A stretch of DNA of 64,000 bases from Streptomyces sp. NBC_01262. Its GTDB lineage: Bacteria; Actinomycetota; Actinomycetes; Streptomycetales; Streptomycetaceae. The stretch spans positions 8,786,001 through 8,850,000 of the forward strand of contig NZ_CP108462.1 of assembly GCF_036226365.1 (NCBI RefSeq). The letters are read 5' to 3'. The notes beneath the pieces were generated by a model that was not told the DNA's origin, did no database searches, and saw only the letters and a program-made list of their open reading frames with translations. Of this stretch, positions 59,769 to 64,000 are shown in pieces (positions within the stretch are counted from its first letter, which is position 1; each line of letters starts with the position of its first letter). Position numbers and translations under genes: made by a program.

Positions 59769-61415
59769 TCAGGCTGGCAGACCCCCGGAGCCGGCGGCCG
59801 TGGCCGCCGTGGCGGCCGCCCAGCGGTAGTCCGCCTTGCCGCTGGGGGAGCGCTGGACGCGTGCCGTGAGGACGAGGCTGCGTGGGATCTTGTAGCCGGC
59901 GAGGCGGGCGCGGCAGTGGGCCTGGACCTGGTCCAGGGTGAGTGGGGCGGCGCCGTCGCGGAGTTGGACGACGGCGGAGACGTGGTTGCCCCATTTGGGG
60001 TCGGGGACGCCGGCGACGAGGGCGTCGTAGATGTCGGGGTGGGCCTTGAGGGCCTCCTCGACCTCCTCGGGGTAGACCTTCTCGCCGCCGGTGTTGATGC
60101 ACTGGGAGCCACGGCCGAGGACGGTGACGACGCCGTCGTCGCCGACGGTGGCCATGTCGCCGAGCAGGACCCAGCGTTCGCCGTCGCGCTCGAAGAAGGT
60201 CCGGGCGGATTGCTCCGGGTCGTTGTAGTAGCCGAGAGGGACGTGCCCGCGCAGGGCGATGCGGCCGGGTTCGCCGGGCGGTACGGGCAGCAGCGTGGCG
60301 GGGTCGACCACCGTGATGTGGGAGTTGACGCGTAGCCGGAATCCCTTGGCGGGGCCGGAGTCGTCGGTGGCGGTGCCGTTGAAGCCGGATTCGGAGGAGC
60401 CGAAGTTGTTGATGATCACGACGTTGGGCAGAAGCTCGTGGAACTGGGCGCGTACGGTCTCCGACATGATCGCGCCGGAGCTGGAGACGGTGAAGAGCGA
60501 GGAGCAGTCGGCGCCCTTGAGCGGCCCGGCGAGGGCGTCGGCGAGGGGCCGCAGCATGGCGTCGCCGACGAGGGAGATGCTGGTGACCCGCTCGCGTTCG
60601 ACGGTGTGCAGCACCTCCTCGGGGACGTACTTGCGGTGAATGACGATCTTCTGGCCGAAGTTGAAGCCGATGAAGGCGGTGAGCGTGGAGGTGCCGTGCA
60701 TCAGCGGGGCGGTCGGGAAGAAGACCAGGCCCTCGCCGCCCGCCGCGACCCGCTCGGCCAGTTCCTCGGGCCGTGTGACGGGTATGCCGGTGGGCGCGCC
60801 GCCGCCCATGCCGGAGAAGAAGAGGTCCTCGTGCCGCCACATGACGCCCTTGGGCATGCCGGTGGTGCCGCCGGTGTAGATGATGAACTGGTCGTCGGGG
60901 GAGCGCGGGGCGAAGTCCCGGTCCGGTGAGCCGGATGCCTCGGCGTCGGCGAAGGGGACGGGCGGTAGCGCCGGTTCGGCGGTTCCGGAGGGTGGCGCTT
61001 CGCCTACGCGGATGAGGTGCCGCAGCCGTTGGGTGCCGGTCAGCGCCGTGGCGACGCGCGGGGTGAACTCGGTGTCGTAGACGAGCGCCACGAGGTCGGC
61101 GTCGCGGAAGAGATAGACCAGTTCGTCGGCCACGTAGCGGTAGTTGACATTGACCGGGACCGCGCGGATCTTCAGGCACGCGAGCGCGGTCTGCAGGTAC
61201 TCGACGCAGTTGTAGAGGTACAGGCCGACATGCTGCCCGGGTCCGATGCCGTTCGCGGCGAGATGGTGGGCGAGCCGGTTCGCGGCGGCGTCCAGTTCGG
61301 CGTAGGTGAGCCGGCGCTCCGCGCCCGTGCCTGGGTGGTCGATGTGGGCGAGCGCTTCACGGTGCGGTACGACGTCCACGACCGACTCGAAGAGGTCGGC
61401 AAGGTTGTACTCCAC
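59769..61415 (-). CDS. Acyl-CoA synthetase (AMP-forming), FadD-like
   Basis: 548 residues. AMP motif IIYTGGTTGMPKG near residue 175, GRGSQCINTGGEKVYPEE near 440 and the catalytic Lys in SPSGKADYRW near the end. The GTG with GGAGGAG just upstream gives the common VEYNLADLFESV start; an ATG 30 nt earlier is the alternative. It is divergent from an enoyl-CoA hydratase gene with the TetR-type palindrome between them, so it belongs to a fatty acid, steroid side-chain or other acyl catabolic set. Confidence 0.93.
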   Translation of the reverse strand: MEYNLADLFESVVDVVPHREALAHIDHPGTGAERRLTYAELDAAANRLAHHLAANGIGPGQHVGLYLYNCVEYLQTALACLKIRAVPVNVNYRYVADELVYLFRDADLVALVYDTEFTPRVATALTGTQRLRHLIRVGEAPPSGTAEPALPPVPFADAEASGSPDRDFAPRSPDDQFIIYTGGTTGMPKGVMWRHEDLFFSGMGGGAPTGIPVTRPEELAERVAAGGEGLVFFPTAPLMHGTSTLTAFIGFNFGQKIVIHRKYVPEEVLHTVERERVTSISLVGDAMLRPLADALAGPLKGADCSSLFTVSSSGAIMSETVRAQFHELLPNVVIINNFGSSESGFNGTATDDSGPAKGFRLRVNSHITVVDPATLLPVPPGEPGRIALRGHVPLGYYNDPEQSARTFFERDGERWVLLGDMATVGDDGVVTVLGRGSQCINTGGEKVYPEEVEEALKAHPDIYDALVAGVPDPKWGNHVSAVVQLRDGAAPLTLDQVQAHCRARLAGYKIPRSLVLTARVQRSPSGKADYRWAAATAATAAGSGGLPA

Positions 61416-61489
61416 GGCTCCTCCATGAGGCTCGGCGCCCGTCATTAGAGCGCTCCGTGCGTGCGCTGTGAAGGGGGTTCGCAGCAGAA

Positions 61490-61506
61490 TCTGACTGGTA
61501 GTCAGA
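61490..61506. promoter_or_regulatory. 17-bp palindromic operator, TetR-like
   Basis: TCTGACTGGTAGTCAGA: 7-bp arms around GGT. It lies 75 nt before the leftward synthetase and 65 nt before the rightward hydratase. The outer hexamers equal those at 51977. Confidence 0.7.
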
Positions 61507-61570
61507 AAAGTATTGAACTTGACCTGCGCCTACTGCAACCTGTTCTAGGTCTGCGATGGGAGGACGGACC

Positions 61571-62374
61571 ATGGGCGGCACCGAACACCTCACGGTGGAG
61601 CGCGTCGGCGCGACACTCGTACTCACCCTCAACCGGCCCGAGGCCAAGAACGCGCTGTCGCTGCCGATGCTCGTCGGCCTGCACGACGGCTGGCTCGAAG
61701 CCGATGAGGACGACGCGATCCGCTCGGTCGTCCTCACCGGCGCCGGCGGCTGCTTCTGCTCGGGCATGGACCTGAAATCGCTCGCCTCCAACGGCGGCCT
61801 GACGGGGCAGCAGTACCGCGACCGGCTCACCGCCGACCCCGATCTGCACTGGAAGGCGATGCTCCGCCACCACCGCCCCCGCAAACCCGTGATCGCCGCC
61901 GTCGAGGGCCACTGCGTCGCCGGCGGCACGGAGATCCTTCAGGGCACCGACATCCGCATCGCGGGGGAGAGCGCCGTATTCGGCCTGTACGAGGTCCGCC
62001 GCGGCCTCTTCCCGATCGGCGGCTCGACGGTACGGCTGGCCCGGCAGGTGCCGCGCACGCATGCGCTGGAGATGCTGCTGACCGGGCGGCCCTACACCGC
62101 CGGGGAAGCCGCCGCCATCGGTCTGATCGGCCATGTCGTGCCCGACGGCACCGCCCTCGACCGGGCTCTGGAGACGGCCGAGCTGATCAACGCGAACGGT
62201 CCGCTGGCGGTCGAGGCGGTGAAGGCCTCGGTGTACGAGACGGCCGAGCTGTCGGAGGCGGAGGGCCTGAAGCTCGAACTGGAGCGCGGCTGGCCGATCT
62301 TCTCCACGGCGGACGCGAAGGAAGGGTCGAAGGCCTTCGCGGAGCGGCGCCCGGCGGTGTTCCGCCGTGAGTGA
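61571..62374 (+). CDS. Enoyl-CoA hydratase/isomerase (crotonase) family protein
   Basis: 267 residues. Oxyanion-hole region GAGGCFCSGMDLKSL near residue 60 and VEGHCVAGGTEILQGTDIRIA near 105; GLYEVRRGLFPIGGS near 137 lies at the active-site loop. The classical catalytic Glu pair is only partly kept, so isomerase or hydratase cannot be told apart. GGGAGGA lies 8 nt before this ATG; another ATG 15 nt earlier lacks it. It leads into the DUF35-thiolase genes. Confidence 0.9.
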   Translation: MGGTEHLTVERVGATLVLTLNRPEAKNALSLPMLVGLHDGWLEADEDDAIRSVVLTGAGGCFCSGMDLKSLASNGGLTGQQYRDRLTADPDLHWKAMLRHHRPRKPVIAAVEGHCVAGGTEILQGTDIRIAGESAVFGLYEVRRGLFPIGGSTVRLARQVPRTHALEMLLTGRPYTAGEAAAIGLIGHVVPDGTALDRALETAELINANGPLAVEAVKASVYETAELSEAEGLKLELERGWPIFSTADAKEGSKAFAERRPAVFRRE

Positions 62375-62428
62375 GGCCAAGGCCCTGGTTCACGCGCCAC
62401 AACCCACCCACCAAAGGCGAGGGCACCC

Positions 62429-63367
62429 ATGCTGACCGCCCCACTGGTCGTCGAATTCCCCTTCACCCGCTCCCTCGGCCCCGTACAGAGCGCCTTCCTC
62501 ACCGGTCTGCGTGAGGGCACCGTGCTCGGCGTGCGCACCGCCGGCCGCAGGGTCCTCGTGCCGCCCGTCGAGTACGACCCCGTCACGGCCGAGGAGATCC
62601 GCGATCTGGTCGAGGTGGCCCCGACCGGCACCGTCACCACCTGGGCCTGGAATCCGTCCCCCCGCCCGAACCAGCCCCTGCGCACGCCGTTCGCCTGGGT
62701 GCTGGTGCGCCTGGACGGGGCGGACACCGCGCTGCTGCACGCGCTGGACGCACCCGGGCCGGAGGCCGTGCGCAGCGGGATGCGGGTCCGGATCCGGTGG
62801 GCGCCGCAGCGGGTCGGGGCGATCACCGACATCGCCTGCTTCGAACCCCACGACGGCGGGATCACCGCCCGGGCCGTCCCCCACAGCGGCGAGTTCGCCG
62901 ACCCGGTCACCGGGATCACGGCCCCGGCCCGCCTGGACTACACCTACAGCCCCGGCCGTGCGCAGACCCGCTACCTCACCGCGCTCGAAGCCGACCGCCG
63001 CACGCTCGGCGAGCGCTGCCCCTCCTGCCGGAAGGTCTACGTCCCGCCGCGCGGGGCCTGCCCGACCTGCGGGGTGGCCACCAGGGAACAGGTGGAGGTG
63101 GGCCCGCGCGGCACCGTCACCACCTACTGCATCGTCAACATCAAGGCGCGCAACCTCGACATCGAGGTCCCCTACGTCTACGCCCACATCGCGCTGGACG
63201 GCGCGGACCTGGCCCTGCACGGCCGGATCGGCGGCATCCCCTACGACCAGGTCCGGATGGGCCTGCGCGTGGAGCCGGTCTGGACCGGCGACGGCCGGTA
63301 CCCCGACCACTACCGACCGACGGGCGAGCCGGACGCCGACTACGAGGCATACAAGGAGCTGCTGTGA
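62429..63367 (+). CDS. OB-fold DUF35 zinc-ribbon protein, thiolase partner
   Basis: 312 residues. A first OB-like region (about 1-155) and a C-terminal DUF35 unit (about 180-312) with the zinc ribbon CPSCRKVYVPPRGACPTC followed by an OB fold. Proteins of this kind bind thiolase-like lipid-transfer proteins and support aldol or thiolytic cleavage of steroid or polyketide acyl-CoA chains. The stop overlaps the thiolase start by 4 nt, so the pair is translated together. Confidence 0.9.
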   Translation: MLTAPLVVEFPFTRSLGPVQSAFLTGLREGTVLGVRTAGRRVLVPPVEYDPVTAEEIRDLVEVAPTGTVTTWAWNPSPRPNQPLRTPFAWVLVRLDGADTALLHALDAPGPEAVRSGMRVRIRWAPQRVGAITDIACFEPHDGGITARAVPHSGEFADPVTGITAPARLDYTYSPGRAQTRYLTALEADRRTLGERCPSCRKVYVPPRGACPTCGVATREQVEVGPRGTVTTYCIVNIKARNLDIEVPYVYAHIALDGADLALHGRIGGIPYDQVRMGLRVEPVWTGDGRYPDHYRPTGEPDADYEAYKELL

Positions 63368-64000
63368 CCAGGCCGATGCCGGCGCGCGACGTGGCGATCG
63401 TGGCCTTCGCCCAGACCCGGCACGTACGCGACAGTTCGGCCGACTCCGAGGTCGAGCTGCTGATGCCGGTGCTGCACGACGTGCTGGACCAGGTCGGCCT
63501 CAAGACGGGCGAGATCGGCTTCACCTGCTCCGGCTCGTCCGACTACCTCGCCGGCCGGGCCTTCTCCTTCACGATGGCCCTGGACGGGGTCGGGGCCTGG
63601 CCGCCGATCTCGGAGTCCCACGTCGAGATGGACGGCGCCTGGGCGCTGTACGAGGCCTGGGTGAAGCTGCTCACCGGCGAGGCGGACACCGCGCTGGTGT
63701 ACGCGTACGGGAAGTCCTCGCCCGGCGAGGTGCGCGACGTCCTGACCCGGCAGCTGGACCCGTACTACGTCGCCTCGCTGTGGCCGGACTCGGTCGCCCT
63801 GGCGGCGCTCCAGGCGCAGGCGCTGATCGACGCGGGCGAGACCGACGAGGACGCCCTGGCGGCGATCGCCGGGCGCAGCCGGCGGGACGGCGCGCGCAAT
63901 CCGTACGCCCAGCTCACCGGCGAGCACGCGCAGGGCGATTACGTGGTGCGCCCGCTGCGCCGCGCCGACTGCCCGCCCGTCGGGGACGGCGCGGCGGCCG
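63364..64000 (+). CDS. Thiolase-domain / lipid-transfer-like protein (3' end outside window)
   Basis: The first 212 residues from a GTG: RDVAIVAFAQTRHVRDSSADSEVELLMPV is the N-terminal thiolase strand, GFTCSGSSDYLAGRAFSF holds the position of the first nucleophile loop (Cys-Ser-Gly), and VEMDGAWALYEAWVKLLTGEADTALVYAYGKS follows the SCP-x/Ltp2 pattern. With DUF35 it probably forms a retro-aldol or thiolase complex acting on acyl-CoA. The active-site His and the C-terminal half are not in the window. Confidence 0.87.
   Translation, partial: MTRPMPARDVAIVAFAQTRHVRDSSADSEVELLMPVLHDVLDQVGLKTGEIGFTCSGSSDYLAGRAFSFTMALDGVGAWPPISESHVEMDGAWALYEAWVKLLTGEADTALVYAYGKSSPGEVRDVLTRQLDPYYVASLWPDSVALAALQAQALIDAGETDEDALAAIAGRSRRDGARNPYAQLTGEHAQGDYVVRPLRRADCPPVGDGAAA

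Overview
The window is GC-rich actinobacterial chromosome. Codon third positions are almost all G or C, spacing is compact with many ATGA/GTGA overlaps, ribosome sites are of the GGAGG type, and the intergenic repeats are typical of the genus, so it is most probably from a Streptomyces or close relative. I see no rRNA, tRNA, insertion sequence, phage gene, CRISPR array or antibiotic cluster.

From the left edge to about 48.8 kb the window is an oxygen-limitation and energy-starvation island. In order it holds: the 3' end of a pyruvate formate-lyase activase; universal stress proteins (seven USP genes over the island); a SulP carrier; an arginine deiminase operon (arcDABC order); phosphoketolase; a DoxX-like protein; GAPDH; a beta-phosphoglucomutase-like HAD enzyme with a GH65 sugar phosphorylase; a sulfide:quinone-reductase-like flavoprotein with a CBS-BON protein; a zinc alcohol dehydrogenase with an XRE/flavin-binding fusion; polyphosphate kinase 2; a phosphofructokinase with the residues of the pyrophosphate-dependent type; a site-2 protease with a broken CBS gene; a DUF1918 protein; a group 3b-like [NiFe]-hydrogenase with its maturation protease; an ABC-2 exporter/DUF4389/P-type ATPase operon; a GerMN lipoprotein; and a second P-type ATPase with two TrkA/RCK proteins.

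These genes make sense together. They yield ATP or save phosphoanhydride bonds without respiration (carbamate kinase, acetyl-phosphate from phosphoketolase, phosphorolysis, possible PPi use, polyphosphate use), dispose of reductant (H2, ethanol, formate) and guard ion gradients. Nearly every transcription unit between 2.8 and 48.8 kb is preceded by a 14-15 bp near-palindrome, approximately GGG(A/C)CNNTCGGCCCC. This resembles the box of DevR/DosR in mycobacteria and OsdR in Streptomyces coelicolor. Several genes match the known mycobacterial DosR set: USPs, CBS/Hrp1 beside a site-2 protease, DUF1918, a CtpF-like P-type ATPase and the Hyh hydrogenase. Neither the response regulator nor its kinase is in the window.

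From 48.8 kb to the right edge the content becomes ordinary: a DUF2236 oxygenase, a soluble Ser/Thr kinase with TPRs, a flavin oxidoreductase with an acyl-CoA synthetase, cysteine dioxygenase with rhodanese, a CPT-like kinase, a CGNR zinc-finger protein, an exonuclease/phosphatase-family protein, and an acyl-CoA synthetase / enoyl-CoA hydratase / DUF35 / thiolase group running off the edge. No DevR-like box was found here. Instead two 17-bp palindromes of the form TCTGAC-N5-GTCAGA link the two acyl-CoA loci. Two gene-free stretches (54.7-55.2 and 58.9-59.8 kb) are filled with repeated sequence.
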